Origin: Mycolicibacterium chubuense NBB4 | GTDB taxonomy: Bacteria > Actinomycetota > Actinomycetes > Mycobacteriales > Mycobacteriaceae | Length of the DNA: 64,000 nt | Direction of reading: 5' to 3' | NCBI RefSeq assembly: GCF_000266905.1 | Contig: NC_018027.1 | Location: 2,046,001 to 2,110,000, forward strand | Shown: positions 8,938 to 17,778 of the stretch, piece by piece | Layout: each line of letters opens with the position of its first letter | Numbering within the stretch: position 1 is the stretch's first letter | Notes under the pieces: generated by a model | The model's input: the letters and a program-made list of their open reading frames with translations, nothing else | Database searches by the model: none | Told to the model about the DNA's origin: nothing | Made by a program: the position numbers and the translations under genes

Positions 8938-10116
8938 ATGACCGGTCCGCTGGAGGGTGTCAAGGTCGTCGAACTCGGAGTCTGGGTGGCCGGGCCGGCC
9001 GCGGGGGGAATCCTCGCGGATTGGGGCGCCGACGTGATCAAGATCGAACCACCGACCGGTGACCCCGCGCGGACGTTCGGCCGGATGCTCGGCCTCGACG
9101 GCAAGCTCAGCCCGCCGTTCGAGATGGACAACCGCGGCAAGCGCAGCGTCGTCATCGACGTGACGACCGAGGAGGGTCGCGGCACGGTCTTCGAATTACT
9201 CGGTGGCGCAGACATATTCCTCACCAACGTCCGTCCCGGGGCACTCCGGCGGGTCGGCCTGGACTTCCCGGCGGTGGCCCGCCGCAACCCGCGCCTGGTC
9301 TACGGGCTGATCACCGGGTACGGCGAGACGGGGCACGACGCCGACCGCGCGGCCTACGACGTCGCCGCGTTCTGGGCGCGGGCGGGCCTGGCCCATCTGC
9401 TCACCCGGCCGGGCGACACGCCACCGTTCCAGCGCGGCGGGATGGGCGACCACATGGCGGGCATGACGCTGGCCGGCGCGGTGTGCGCGGCGCTGGTCGC
9501 GCGGGCGCGCACCGGCACCGGCCAACTCGTCAGCACCTCGCTGTACCGCCAGGGCGCCTACACGGTCAGTTTCGACCTCAACACGTTCCTGCTCGCCGGC
9601 CACACGATCGCGATCGGCCAGCGCGAGACGATGGGCAACCCGTGCATGAACAACTACGTTGCGGGCGACGGGCGCCGATTCTGGATCGTCGGTCTGCAGG
9701 CCGGACGGCACTGGCCGCCGCTGTGCCGGGCTGTCGGCCGTCCCGAGTGGTTGACCGATCCGCGGTTCGCGACGCCGCGGTCCCGCGTCGCGCACGCCAG
9801 GGACCTGATCGCCGAACTCGACGAGATCTTCGCGACGAAGCCGCTCGACGCGTGGGCGGAAGTCTTTGCGGCCGAACCGGAATTGTTCTGGGCGCCGATC
9901 AACTCGCTGGAGGACGTGGTGGCCGACGAGCAGTTTCATGCTGCCGGCGGCATCGTCTACGTGCCCGACGAGACCGGTTCGGAGGTGATGATGGTGGCCT
10001 CGCCCGCGGACTTCCACGGCACACCAGTTCAGATGCGTTCGACGGCACCGCGTCTGGGCGAGCACACCGAAGAGGTGCTCGCCGAACTCGGTCGCCACGC
10101 GCGTGAGCGAGGATGA
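8938..10116 (+). CDS. CaiB/BaiF-family (class III) CoA-transferase
   Basis: A 392-residue family III CoA-transferase that moves CoA between carboxylic acids via an aspartyl-CoA mixed anhydride. The N-terminus GPLEGVKVVELGVWVAGPAAGGILADWGADVIKIEPP is diagnostic, and the probable catalytic aspartate is in RAAYDVAAFWARAG. The C-terminal domain has ADEQFHAAGGIV, typical of the family. The ATG at 8938 is so close to copy B of the island element that a leaderless message is likely. It probably activates an acid intermediate of the island pathway for beta-oxidation-like steps; donor and acceptor are unknown. Confidence 0.92.
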   Translation: MTGPLEGVKVVELGVWVAGPAAGGILADWGADVIKIEPPTGDPARTFGRMLGLDGKLSPPFEMDNRGKRSVVIDVTTEEGRGTVFELLGGADIFLTNVRPGALRRVGLDFPAVARRNPRLVYGLITGYGETGHDADRAAYDVAAFWARAGLAHLLTRPGDTPPFQRGGMGDHMAGMTLAGAVCAALVARARTGTGQLVSTSLYRQGAYTVSFDLNTFLLAGHTIAIGQRETMGNPCMNNYVAGDGRRFWIVGLQAGRHWPPLCRAVGRPEWLTDPRFATPRSRVAHARDLIAELDEIFATKPLDAWAEVFAAEPELFWAPINSLEDVVADEQFHAAGGIVYVPDETGSEVMMVASPADFHGTPVQMRSTAPRLGEHTEEVLAELGRHARERG

Positions 10117-10145
10117 GGACGCGACCGAACCCGGATTCCCACAGC

Positions 10146-10967
10146 CTATTTCGGTGGATGCGGACGCGGGCGCACCAGCACCGACTGCTGGATGGCGCCG
10201 ACCGGCCCCTGCTGGTCGAACAGCGTGCCGATCGTCGTCCCGATCCCGTCGGGGCCGTAGTTCGTCTCGGCGCGGATTCCGATCCACTCGCCGTCCGGTA
10301 GCCGGTGTATGTGCACCGCGAGATCGGAGTTCAGGAACGTCCACCTGCGGATGTCCAGCTTGGCGCCGATCCCGTTGGCGTCGTCGGCGACAGCGAACAA
10401 GCGCTCGAGCGGCGTCATCGACTCACCCTTGACCAGGTCGACCTCCGGCCGGATCCATGACTCGCCGGGGCCTTCACCCAACGGTGTGGTCAGCCACCGC
10501 CAATCCACGCTGTGCACGTAGTTGAGGTCCCAGTTCTTCTTCATGTCGCGGCTGGTTGCCTTGTCCAGCGGTCGCAGCGGCGGAGCCGGGGCGTGCACGA
10601 TCTCGGTGGTGTTCAGGGTCTGGAATCGCCAGCCGGTGGCGCGGGCGACCGGGCGGGGCCGCCCGTCCGGGCCCGGCGCGAGCATCTCGGCGCTGATCAA
10701 CTCGATCTGCTTGCCGGAGCGCTCCCGCTGCGTCCGGACCCAGAGGTCACCGTCGGCGGGCACCGGGCCGAGCAGGTCGATCAGCACTCGGCTGAGCCTG
10801 GTGTCCTCGCGTGGTTCGCAGCGCTGCAGGCCGCGGACCAGCAGAGCCGACACCGGGGCGGCGTGCTGGATGGCGGCGGTCCAAGTGCTGCGGACGTAGT
10901 CGCTGGCCGCGAACCGCTCGCCGAGGTCATCGGAGGCGTCGAGCAGCTCGTAGTAGGAGTCGGACAT
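10146..10967 (-). CDS. acyl-CoA thioesterase-family protein (hotdog fold)
   Basis: A 273-residue protein of the TesB-like acyl-CoA thioesterase superfamily with two hotdog domains. The N-terminal half has SALLVRGLQRCEPREDTRLSRV, the C-terminal half WTFLNSDLAVHIHRLPDGEWIG and GTLFDQQGPVGAIQQSVLVRP. The NSDLAVHIHR segment matches the second hotdog helix of such enzymes. It forms a leftward pair with the SMP-30 gene 9 bases upstream, driven from copy C of the island element. It likely hydrolyses or binds an acyl-CoA of the pathway. Convergent with the CaiB gene. Confidence 0.75.
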   Translation of the reverse strand: MSDSYYELLDASDDLGERFAASDYVRSTWTAAIQHAAPVSALLVRGLQRCEPREDTRLSRVLIDLLGPVPADGDLWVRTQRERSGKQIELISAEMLAPGPDGRPRPVARATGWRFQTLNTTEIVHAPAPPLRPLDKATSRDMKKNWDLNYVHSVDWRWLTTPLGEGPGESWIRPEVDLVKGESMTPLERLFAVADDANGIGAKLDIRRWTFLNSDLAVHIHRLPDGEWIGIRAETNYGPDGIGTTIGTLFDQQGPVGAIQQSVLVRPRPHPPK

Positions 10968-10976
10968 CGCAGCCTT

Positions 10977-11783
10977 TCAGATCAGGGTGGCGTCGAGACG
11001 AGAATCCCTGGTGCCGCGCAGACTTTCCGGATACGCGCTCGTCGACGACAACAGGAACAGCGTCCGCCCGTCCGGGCCGCCCAGCGCGCAGGCGATCGCG
11101 GTCCGGTCGCCGATGTCGATCCGGTCGGTCACGGTACCGTCGGCGCCGATCCGCTCGAATCGATGCGCCAGCGTCATCGCCGCCCATACGCCGCCTTCGT
11201 CATCGAGGCAGATGCCATCGGGGGGTCCGTCCAGTCCGTCGGCGAAAACCCTTCGCCCGCTCAATGTTCCGTCAGAAGCCACGGTGAAGGCGGTCAATCG
11301 GCGCGCGGTGGACTCGGCGACGATCAGCGTCGCGCCGTCCGGAGTCAGCACCATGCCGTTGGGAAAGTTCAGGTCACCGGCGACGACGGTGGCGCGGTCC
11401 CCGATCGGACGGCCGGGGTCGATGCGCACGATGACGCCGCCCTCGCGCGCCTGGGAGCCGACATATGCGCAGCCGTGCCGGTCGACCACCATGTCGCCGA
11501 GGTCGGCGGAGACCAGCGTCGACACGTCGGCGACGGTGGTGACCGTCTCCCCGTCATAGCCGAGGATCTGCCTGCGTCGCGTCGACACGATGAGCAGCGA
11601 GCCATCGGGCCGGAAGCCGAGTCCCGACGGGGCATGGCCCGGCAGCGCGAGCGTGCTCATCTCGCCATCCAGTGTCACCGTGTGCACCGCCTCCCCGAGC
11701 ATGTCGGAGAACCACACCAGACCTTCGAACCAGCGCGGGCCTTCGCCGAAACAGAAGCCGTTGGCCAACGGGGTCAGCGTCAC
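10977..11783 (-). CDS. SMP-30/gluconolactonase-like beta-propeller
   Basis: A 268-residue six-bladed propeller. FGEGPRWFEGLVWFSDML carries the first metal-ligand glutamate. LNFPNGMVLTPDGATLIVAEST is the conserved FPNGM asparagine loop, and GPPDGICLDDEGGVWAAM supplies the DGxxxD residues. The family hydrolyses lactones using a divalent metal. Beside a P450 and Baeyer-Villiger enzyme, a lactonase role is attractive but inferred. Start is GTG at 11783, about 20 bases from copy C of the 27-bp element. It is cotranscribed with the downstream thioesterase. Confidence 0.85.
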   Translation of the reverse strand: MTLTPLANGFCFGEGPRWFEGLVWFSDMLGEAVHTVTLDGEMSTLALPGHAPSGLGFRPDGSLLIVSTRRRQILGYDGETVTTVADVSTLVSADLGDMVVDRHGCAYVGSQAREGGVIVRIDPGRPIGDRATVVAGDLNFPNGMVLTPDGATLIVAESTARRLTAFTVASDGTLSGRRVFADGLDGPPDGICLDDEGGVWAAMTLAHRFERIGADGTVTDRIDIGDRTAIACALGGPDGRTLFLLSSTSAYPESLRGTRDSRLDATLI

Positions 11784-11802
11784 CGCCGGACCGCCCGAAC
11801 GC

Positions 11803-11829
11803 CTTTACAAAACACGGGACAAGTGTCAC
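11803..11829. promoter_or_regulatory. 27-bp catabolic-island element, copy C (divergent SMP-30/P450 operon promoter)
   Basis: On the minus strand it reads GTGACAC, 12 bases, TTGTAAAG. On the plus strand TTTACA and CACGCT are 17 bases apart, a plausible -35/-10 pair for the rightward operon starting at 11877. It is the only control region between the two divergent transcription units. Confidence 0.6.
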
Positions 11830-11876
11830 GCTCGCTGGGTGCAGCTGTCAACTACCCGCAGCCCCCGGGACCTGAC

Positions 11877-12587
11877 GTGAACATGAAGAAATACCACAGC
11901 CACACGCTGCTCTATCTGCACGAGACGATCGATCTGGGATCGGCGCGCAGCGAGCAGTTCGTCGCGGAGTTCACCGGGGTGTACCACCCGATGATGACCG
12001 AGCTCGGCGCGCGGCTGTTCGCGATGTGGGAGACGACCTCCTACAACGGGCACTGGCCGCAGGTCACGATCATCTGGGAGATCGACGCCTTCGCCGACTA
12101 CGCGCGCATCGGCCGGGCTCAGGCCCGCGGCGGCAGCCACGAGGCGGTAGCCGGCAAGTGGGCGACGTACCTGCGCGACACGGGCGCCCGCGGTGAGGGC
12201 CGCATCATGTACGCCGGCCGGAGCAACAAGACGCTGGCCCAACTGCAGGACGCAGACGTCAAGGCGGGCCTGGTGATCCAGGAGATCATGCAGACCAAGC
12301 CCGGCCGCCAGGACGACTACATCCGGGAACTCGAGCGGCTCTACGTGCCGTGGTCGGAGTCCACGGGCAAGCGGTGGCTCGGTTCGTTCATCACCACGTT
12401 CCGGTTCAACGAGGTGATCCACTACTGGGCGCTCGAGGGGAACTGGGACTGCTTCGAGAACCACTATCCGTCGTGGAAGGACAGCCCGCCCGCCGAGATC
12501 GTCACGTGGATGAGTGTCGCTCCCGCTCTGCGGGACGGTTGGGAGGACTCGATCCTCGCCGCACTGCCGCCGTCTCCGCTGCAATGA
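11877..12587 (+). CDS. NIPSNAP-like dimeric alpha/beta-barrel protein
   Basis: A protein of about 236 residues that looks like a tandem ferredoxin-like repeat. The first half is HTLLYLHETIDLGSARSEQFVAEFTGVYHPMM, the second VIQEIMQTKPGRQDDYIRELERLYVPW, each followed by an aromatic strand (VTIIWEIDAFADY, VIHYWALEGNWDCF). This resembles NIPSNAP proteins, found next to catabolic genes and of unsettled role. GTG at 11877 has GGGA 6 bases upstream; ATG at 11883 is an alternative. First gene of the P450 operon, with its stop overlapping the P450 start by four bases. Confidence 0.75.
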   Translation: MNMKKYHSHTLLYLHETIDLGSARSEQFVAEFTGVYHPMMTELGARLFAMWETTSYNGHWPQVTIIWEIDAFADYARIGRAQARGGSHEAVAGKWATYLRDTGARGEGRIMYAGRSNKTLAQLQDADVKAGLVIQEIMQTKPGRQDDYIRELERLYVPWSESTGKRWLGSFITTFRFNEVIHYWALEGNWDCFENHYPSWKDSPPAEIVTWMSVAPALRDGWEDSILAALPPSPLQ

Positions 12588-13804
12588 GCTTCGCCTACGA
12601 CCCGTTCGATCCGGCGGTGATGGCCGATCCGCTGCCGTACTACCGGAAGTTGCGAGACTCCCACCCCGTCTACTACCTCGACACGTGGGACACCTACGCG
12701 CTGTCACGGTTCGACGACATCTGGAACGTGTTGGCGATCAACGACGGAACCTTCGTCGCCTCGGAGGGGACGCTGCCCGCAGCAGCCGTGCTCGCCGCGC
12801 ACAACGACGGGCCGGTGCCGGATCCGCCGTTGCACCCGTTGCCGTTTCACGCGAACTTCGACGCCCCGGTCTACGACGGCGTCCGTCGCTGCACCGCGGC
12901 TCCGTTCCGGCCGAAGAGCGTCGCCAAGCTGGCGCAGCGAATCCGGGTGCTGGCCAACGAGCAGCTCGACGAACTGCTGCCGCGCGGGCGCTTCGACCTC
13001 ACGCAGGAGTACGGCGGGATCGTGGCCGCGTCGGTGGTGTGCGAACTGGTGGGCCTGCCAACGGATCTCGCCGCGGACGTACTGGCCACCGTGAATGCCG
13101 GCAGCCTCGCCGAGCCCGGCGAAGGAGTCGAAGTCGGCAACGCGCGGCCCGGCTATCTGGAATACCTGATCCCGGTGGTGCAGCGCAGGCGGGCAGGCGA
13201 GGGTGATGACCTGCCGATCGTCGACAACCTGCTCGGCTACCGCCTGCCCGACGGGTCGGCGCTGACCGACAGCGAGGCCGCCGTGCAGATGCTCGGTGTG
13301 TTCATCGGCGGCACCGAGACCGTGCCCAAGATCGTCGCGCACGGGTTGTGGGAGTTGACCTCCCGGCCCGACCAACTCGCCGCGGTCCGTGCGGATCTGG
13401 AGACCAACGTGCCGGTCGCGCGCGAGGAGATGATCCGTTACTGCGCCCCGGCGCAATGGTTCGCGCGTACGCTGCGCCGGCCGTTCACCTTGCACGACAC
13501 CACGATCAAGCCGGGTCAGCGGATCATCTCGCTGCTCGCGTCGGCCAACCGGGACGAGCGCGAGTACCCCGAGCCGGAGCGGTTCGTCTGGAACCGCCCG
13601 ATCGGACGGTTGCTGGCCTTCGGCCGGGGTCAGCACTTCTGCCTGGGATCTCATCTCGCGCGGCTGGAGATCATGATCATGGTCACCGAATGGCTCAAAC
13701 GTGTGCCCGAGTTCCGCGTCGACACCGAGGCGGCGTCACGGCCACCGTCGAGCTTCCAATGGGGATGGAACACGCTCCCCGTGGACGTCGGGATGGGGGC
13801 CTGA
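12584..13804 (+). CDS. cytochrome P450 monooxygenase
   Basis: A 406-residue soluble bacterial P450. The heme loop LLAFGRGQHFCLGSHLARLE places the thiolate cysteine near residue 352. The I-helix oxygen-activation motif is GVFIGGTETVPKIV, and the K-helix ExxR is EEMIRY. It would insert oxygen into an unactivated C-H bond using electrons from a ferredoxin and reductase; neither gene is nearby. The ATG overlaps the stop of the NIPSNAP-like gene (ATGA). Second in an operon with an alcohol dehydrogenase, so hydroxylation followed by oxidation to a ketone or aldehyde is likely. CYP family unassigned. Confidence 0.95.
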   Translation: MSFAYDPFDPAVMADPLPYYRKLRDSHPVYYLDTWDTYALSRFDDIWNVLAINDGTFVASEGTLPAAAVLAAHNDGPVPDPPLHPLPFHANFDAPVYDGVRRCTAAPFRPKSVAKLAQRIRVLANEQLDELLPRGRFDLTQEYGGIVAASVVCELVGLPTDLAADVLATVNAGSLAEPGEGVEVGNARPGYLEYLIPVVQRRRAGEGDDLPIVDNLLGYRLPDGSALTDSEAAVQMLGVFIGGTETVPKIVAHGLWELTSRPDQLAAVRADLETNVPVAREEMIRYCAPAQWFARTLRRPFTLHDTTIKPGQRIISLLASANRDEREYPEPERFVWNRPIGRLLAFGRGQHFCLGSHLARLEIMIMVTEWLKRVPEFRVDTEAASRPPSSFQWGWNTLPVDVGMGA

Positions 13805-13805
13805 C

Positions 13806-14774
13806 GTGTGGTGCTACCGACTGGTCGCGCCCTATGAGTTCGAGAGGATCGAAGTGCCGCGGCGCTCACCGGAGTCCCTCGCTGACGGACAGGTGCTGCT
13901 GCGGTTCCTCGCCGGCGGCATCTGCGGCAGCGACCTGCCCGGCTTCCGCGGCGCGCAAGGCCGACTGCCGGGGGACACCGGTGCGCTGGCCGCGGAGATG
14001 AACGGGTTCCCGATCCACGAGGTCGCCGGCGAGGTCATCGCCAGCCGGCATCCGCCGCACACGCCGGGGGACCGTGTCGTCGGCTGGGCGTCGGGCTTCG
14101 ACGGGCTGATGGAGTACGTGGTCGCCGACGGCAACGGGCTGGCGCCCTACGACGCCTCCCTGAGCCCCGAACACGCGGTGGCACTTCAGCCGTTGGCCTG
14201 CGTGCTGTATGCCGCCGAACAGCTGCCCGACCTGACCGGCCGCCACGTCGCGGTACTGGGGCAGGGGTCGATCGGGCTGCTGTTCTCCTACGTCGCCAAG
14301 GCCGCGGGCGCCGCGCACGTCACCGGCGTCGACCCGGTGGAGCGCGCCGACGTGGGACCGGCGTTCGGGGTGGACACCGTCGTGCGCACCACCAGCGACC
14401 GCTGGGTCGGCCACCTCGCAGCGGATGCCAAGCCCGACATCGTGATCGAGGCTGTCGGCCATCAGGTCGCGACGCTGTCGCACGCGGTCGAGGCGGCCGC
14501 CTTCGGCGGGACCGTGTTCTACTTCGGCGTGCCCGACGACGACGCCTATCCGATCAGCATGCGCACCATGCTGCGCAACAACCTGACGCTGAAATCCGGT
14601 GTCACCATGGACCGCCGACGTGTGCTCGACCGAGCGAACGTGTTCGCGCGTGACCACCCCGGTCTGCTGCAGCGCTACCTGACCCACACATTCCCGGTCG
14701 GCCAGGTCCAGGCCGCATTCGAGTTGGCCTGCCGCCCCGTCCCGGGGCGGATCAAGATCGCGATCGTGCCGTGA
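13806..14774 (+). CDS. medium-chain (zinc-type) alcohol dehydrogenase
   Basis: A 322-residue MDR-family dehydrogenase. The catalytic-zinc cysteine lies in FLAGGICGSDLPGF and the histidine-glutamate pair in FPIHEVAGEVIAS. The cofactor site is HVAVLGQGSIGLLFSYVAKAAGA. The usual four-cysteine structural zinc lobe is missing, making it shorter than typical alcohol dehydrogenases. The GTG at 13806 is one base after the P450 stop. It probably oxidises the alcohol made by the P450. Its stop overlaps the HpcH start by four bases. Confidence 0.88.
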   Translation: MWCYRLVAPYEFERIEVPRRSPESLADGQVLLRFLAGGICGSDLPGFRGAQGRLPGDTGALAAEMNGFPIHEVAGEVIASRHPPHTPGDRVVGWASGFDGLMEYVVADGNGLAPYDASLSPEHAVALQPLACVLYAAEQLPDLTGRHVAVLGQGSIGLLFSYVAKAAGAAHVTGVDPVERADVGPAFGVDTVVRTTSDRWVGHLAADAKPDIVIEAVGHQVATLSHAVEAAAFGGTVFYFGVPDDDAYPISMRTMLRNNLTLKSGVTMDRRRVLDRANVFARDHPGLLQRYLTHTFPVGQVQAAFELACRPVPGRIKIAIVP

Positions 14775-15526
14775 CGGCCAGCAGATTGCAGGACGCGCTC
14801 GCCGCCAAGGACCAGGTGTGGGGCGGCTGGGTGGTGGCTCCGACCCTGATGGGCCCGGAGGAGTTCGCCGCAGCCGGGTACGACTACGTCGGATTCGACG
14901 TTCAGCACGGCTATCTCAGCGACGCCGACGTGGCGCTGATGCTGCGCCGGCTCGAGCACGTCCCGATCGCCACCGTGGTGCGCCTGCCCGGCGTCGATGC
15001 CGCGCCGATCGGGCGGGTGCTCGACGCGGGCGCCGACGGTGTCGTGATCGCGATGGTCGAGACCGCCGAGCAGGCGGCGCAGGCGGTGGCGGCGGCGCGC
15101 TACGCCCCGGCCGGGGTCCGCAGTTTCGGGCCGCTGCGGGCGAGCCTGGGCATCGACCCCGCCGCACTGCAGGCGCGAGCGTCGGTGTTCGCGATGATCG
15201 AGACGGCCCGTGGACTCGCCGCGGCCGACGAGATCTGTGCGGTCGACGGCTTGACCGGAATCTACGTGGGTCCGGCGGATCTCGCGATCTCGATGGGCCA
15301 CGGCCCCGCCGACGCGTGGTCGCAACCGGACGTCACCGACGCGATGGACCGGATTCAGCGCGCCGCGGCGGCGGCAGGTCTGGTCGCGGGGGCTCATGCC
15401 GGCACCGGGAAGGTGGGAAAAGACCTGGCACAGAGAGGTTTTACGATGATCACGCTGACGTCGGAATCGCAGGCGCTGCGCCGCGGGGCGGCAGTGCACT
15501 TGGCCGAAGCGACAGGGGATTCCTGA
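14771..15526 (+). CDS. HpcH/HpaI-family class II aldolase
   Basis: A 251-residue metal-dependent aldolase of the HpcH/citrate-lyase TIM-barrel family. Family residues can be traced: the histidine region DVQHGYLSD (the common acidic residue before His is Gln here), the arginine in VVRLPGVD, the metal glutamate in FAMIET and the aspartate in YVGPADLAISMG. Known members split 2-keto-4-hydroxy acids into pyruvate and an aldehyde. Start is GTG at 14771, coupled to the dehydrogenase stop. It would release a central metabolite late in the island's pathway; the aldol substrate is unknown. Confidence 0.88.
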   Translation: MTASRLQDALAAKDQVWGGWVVAPTLMGPEEFAAAGYDYVGFDVQHGYLSDADVALMLRRLEHVPIATVVRLPGVDAAPIGRVLDAGADGVVIAMVETAEQAAQAVAAARYAPAGVRSFGPLRASLGIDPAALQARASVFAMIETARGLAAADEICAVDGLTGIYVGPADLAISMGHGPADAWSQPDVTDAMDRIQRAAAAAGLVAGAHAGTGKVGKDLAQRGFTMITLTSESQALRRGAAVHLAEATGDS

Positions 15527-16251
15527 TGGCCGGCGTGGCTCTCGTCACCGGCGCCGCCCGCGGTCAGGGCGCGGCGATCGCCGCCCGTCTCGTCGACGAC
15601 GGCTTCCGGGTCGCGGCCTGCGACGTGCTGGCCGACGGTGCGGAGGACGTCGCCGCCCGCCTCGGGGAGGACCATGCCGTCGCCGTGGCGCTCGACGTCA
15701 CCTCCGCCGACCAGTGGGCGCGCGCCGTCGCCGCCACGGTCGAACGATTCGGCGGTCTCACCACGCTGGTGAACAACGCCGGTGTGCTGCACAGAGCTTC
15801 GCTGCCCGATGAGACCGCGGCGGGCTTCGAGAACAGCTGGCGGGTCAACTGTCTCGGTCCGTTCCTGGGTATCAAGGCCGCCCTGCCGTATCTGCGCGAC
15901 GCGGACGGCGCGGCGGTGGTCAACACGTGCAGTACCGGCGCGGTCCGGCCGTTCCCGAACCACAGCGCGTACGCGTCGTCGAAATGGGCGCTGCGCGGGC
16001 TGACCCAGGTGGCGGCCGTCGAGTTGGCGCCGTCGGGCATCAGGGTCAACGCAGTGTTCCCCGGACCGGTCGAGACACCGATGCTCGACGCCGACACCCA
16101 GACCCGGCTCGTGGGGCGCGCCCTGATGGGGCGCATCGGCAAGCCCGTCGAGATCGCGGACGCCGTCGCGTTCCTGGTCTCCGAACACGCCTCGTTCATC
16201 ACAGGATCCGAGCTCATCGTCGACGGTGGGCAATCCCTGCAGATTGGATGA
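15526..16251 (+). CDS. short-chain dehydrogenase/reductase
   Basis: A classical 241-residue SDR. It has the cofactor motif TGAARGQGAAIA at the N-terminus, an acidic residue after strand 2 (AACDVL, favouring NAD), NNAGVLHR, and the catalytic YASSK with an upstream serine in NTCSTGAV. The C-terminal substrate loop has PGPVETPML. Its ATG overlaps the HpcH stop by one base. It probably interconverts a hydroxyl and keto group on a pathway intermediate. Confidence 0.92.
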   Translation: MAGVALVTGAARGQGAAIAARLVDDGFRVAACDVLADGAEDVAARLGEDHAVAVALDVTSADQWARAVAATVERFGGLTTLVNNAGVLHRASLPDETAAGFENSWRVNCLGPFLGIKAALPYLRDADGAAVVNTCSTGAVRPFPNHSAYASSKWALRGLTQVAAVELAPSGIRVNAVFPGPVETPMLDADTQTRLVGRALMGRIGKPVEIADAVAFLVSEHASFITGSELIVDGGQSLQIG

Positions 16252-16260
16252 CAACGCCCC

Positions 16261-17778
16261 ATGGCGAAATCTCTCTCGGTGGGAATCATCGGCGCCGGTC
16301 CCGGCGGTCTGGCGCTGGGAATCTTCCTGCGCAAGGCGGGGTTCGACGACTTCACGATCTTCGACCGCGAGGACGGCGTCGGCGGCACCTGGCGGATCAA
16401 CACCTACCCGGGTCTGGCCTGCGACGTGAAATCCCACCTGTACTCCTACTCCTTCGACCTCAACCCGCGCTGGTCGCGGATGTGGTCGGGCCAGCGGGAG
16501 ATCCTCGACTACTTCGAAACCTGCGCCCGCCGCTACCAGTTGGAACCACACCTGCAGCTCAGTACCGACGTCGTCTCCGCGGTATGGGAACCCGAGCTCC
16601 GGTCGTGGCGGCTGATCACCGCCGACGGTGCCGAGCACACCTTCGACATCATCGTGTCGGCCGTCGGCCTGTTCACCCAGCCGGTGCTGCCGGATCTCGT
16701 CGAGGAGGAGCCCTTCGCCGGAACCGTCATGCACACGGCGCGGTGGGACCACTCGGTGGACCTGCGCGGTGCCAGGGTGGCGGTACTCGGCACGGGTTCG
16801 ACCGCGGCACAATTGGTTCCCGAGGTCGCCAAGCTCGCCGAGAAGGTGTATTCGGTGCAGCGCTCCCCGACATGGGTCCTGCCCAAGCCCGACCGCGAGT
16901 ACACCCGGCGGGAGAAGTGGGTGTTCGCTCATGTGCCGTTGGCCAAGAAGATCTACCGCACCCGGCTGTGGCTGCGCAGCGAGGCGAACATCTCGGTCAT
17001 CGAGAACGGCAGCGACAAAACCCGCGAGTTCACCGGTATCGCGCTGCGCAACCTCGAGGCCGCCATCGCCGACGACGACCTGCGCCGCCGGCTGACCCCC
17101 GAGCACCCGCTGGGGTGCAAGCGGCTCGTCTTCGCGACCGACTACCTGCAGACCCTGGGTCAGCCGCACGTCGAGGTGGTGTCCAGCCCGGCCCGTGCGC
17201 TGCGCGCCCGCGCACTGGTCACCGAGGACGGCACCGAGCTCCACGTCGACGTCGTGCTGTGTGCGACCGGATACGCGGCGGCGGACTACCTGGGTCAGAT
17301 CGAGGTCCGCGGCGCCGAGATGACGGCGCTCTCCGACACCTGGCGCGACGGGGCGTTCGCCTACCTGGGCATGACCGTGCCGGGCTACCCGAACTTCTTC
17401 ATGCTCTACGGGCCCAACACGAACGTCGGTTCCAACTCCGTGATCTTCATGCTCGAGGCGCAGGCGCACTACATCGCCCGGGCGCTGAAACACCTGCGGC
17501 GCACGCACCGGTCGTATATCGAGGTCCGCCCCGAGGTGATGACGCGATTCCTGCAGCGGATCGACAGGTGGATGCAGGGCACCGTCTGGCTGACCCGGTG
17601 CAGCAACTACTTCCGGGCCGCCAACGGCCGCGTCGTCACCCAGTGGCCGCGCAGCGCCCGGAACTTCTGGACACTGACTCGCTGGTTCCGGCCGGGCGAC
17701 TACACGTTCGACCCACCGGCGACCCGGCCCACCATCCGGGTCGGCGCACAGACGGTGGCAGACAATGACCCTCGCTGA
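16261..17778 (+). CDS. FAD-dependent Baeyer-Villiger-type monooxygenase
   Basis: A 505-residue class B flavoprotein monooxygenase. An N-terminal FAD site, VGIIGAGPGGLALGIFLRKAG, is followed by GVGGTWRINTYPGLACDV. The Baeyer-Villiger fingerprint FxGxxxHxxxW is present as FAGTVMHTARW near residues 151-161, and a second Rossmann site AVLGTGSTAAQL binds NADPH. Such enzymes turn ketones into esters or cyclic ketones into lactones. The P450 and dehydrogenase upstream could supply a ketone, and the esterase overlapping its 3' end by 14 bases could open the product. Confidence 0.92.
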   Translation: MAKSLSVGIIGAGPGGLALGIFLRKAGFDDFTIFDREDGVGGTWRINTYPGLACDVKSHLYSYSFDLNPRWSRMWSGQREILDYFETCARRYQLEPHLQLSTDVVSAVWEPELRSWRLITADGAEHTFDIIVSAVGLFTQPVLPDLVEEEPFAGTVMHTARWDHSVDLRGARVAVLGTGSTAAQLVPEVAKLAEKVYSVQRSPTWVLPKPDREYTRREKWVFAHVPLAKKIYRTRLWLRSEANISVIENGSDKTREFTGIALRNLEAAIADDDLRRRLTPEHPLGCKRLVFATDYLQTLGQPHVEVVSSPARALRARALVTEDGTELHVDVVLCATGYAAADYLGQIEVRGAEMTALSDTWRDGAFAYLGMTVPGYPNFFMLYGPNTNVGSNSVIFMLEAQAHYIARALKHLRRTHRSYIEVRPEVMTRFLQRIDRWMQGTVWLTRCSNYFRAANGRVVTQWPRSARNFWTLTRWFRPGDYTFDPPATRPTIRVGAQTVADNDPR

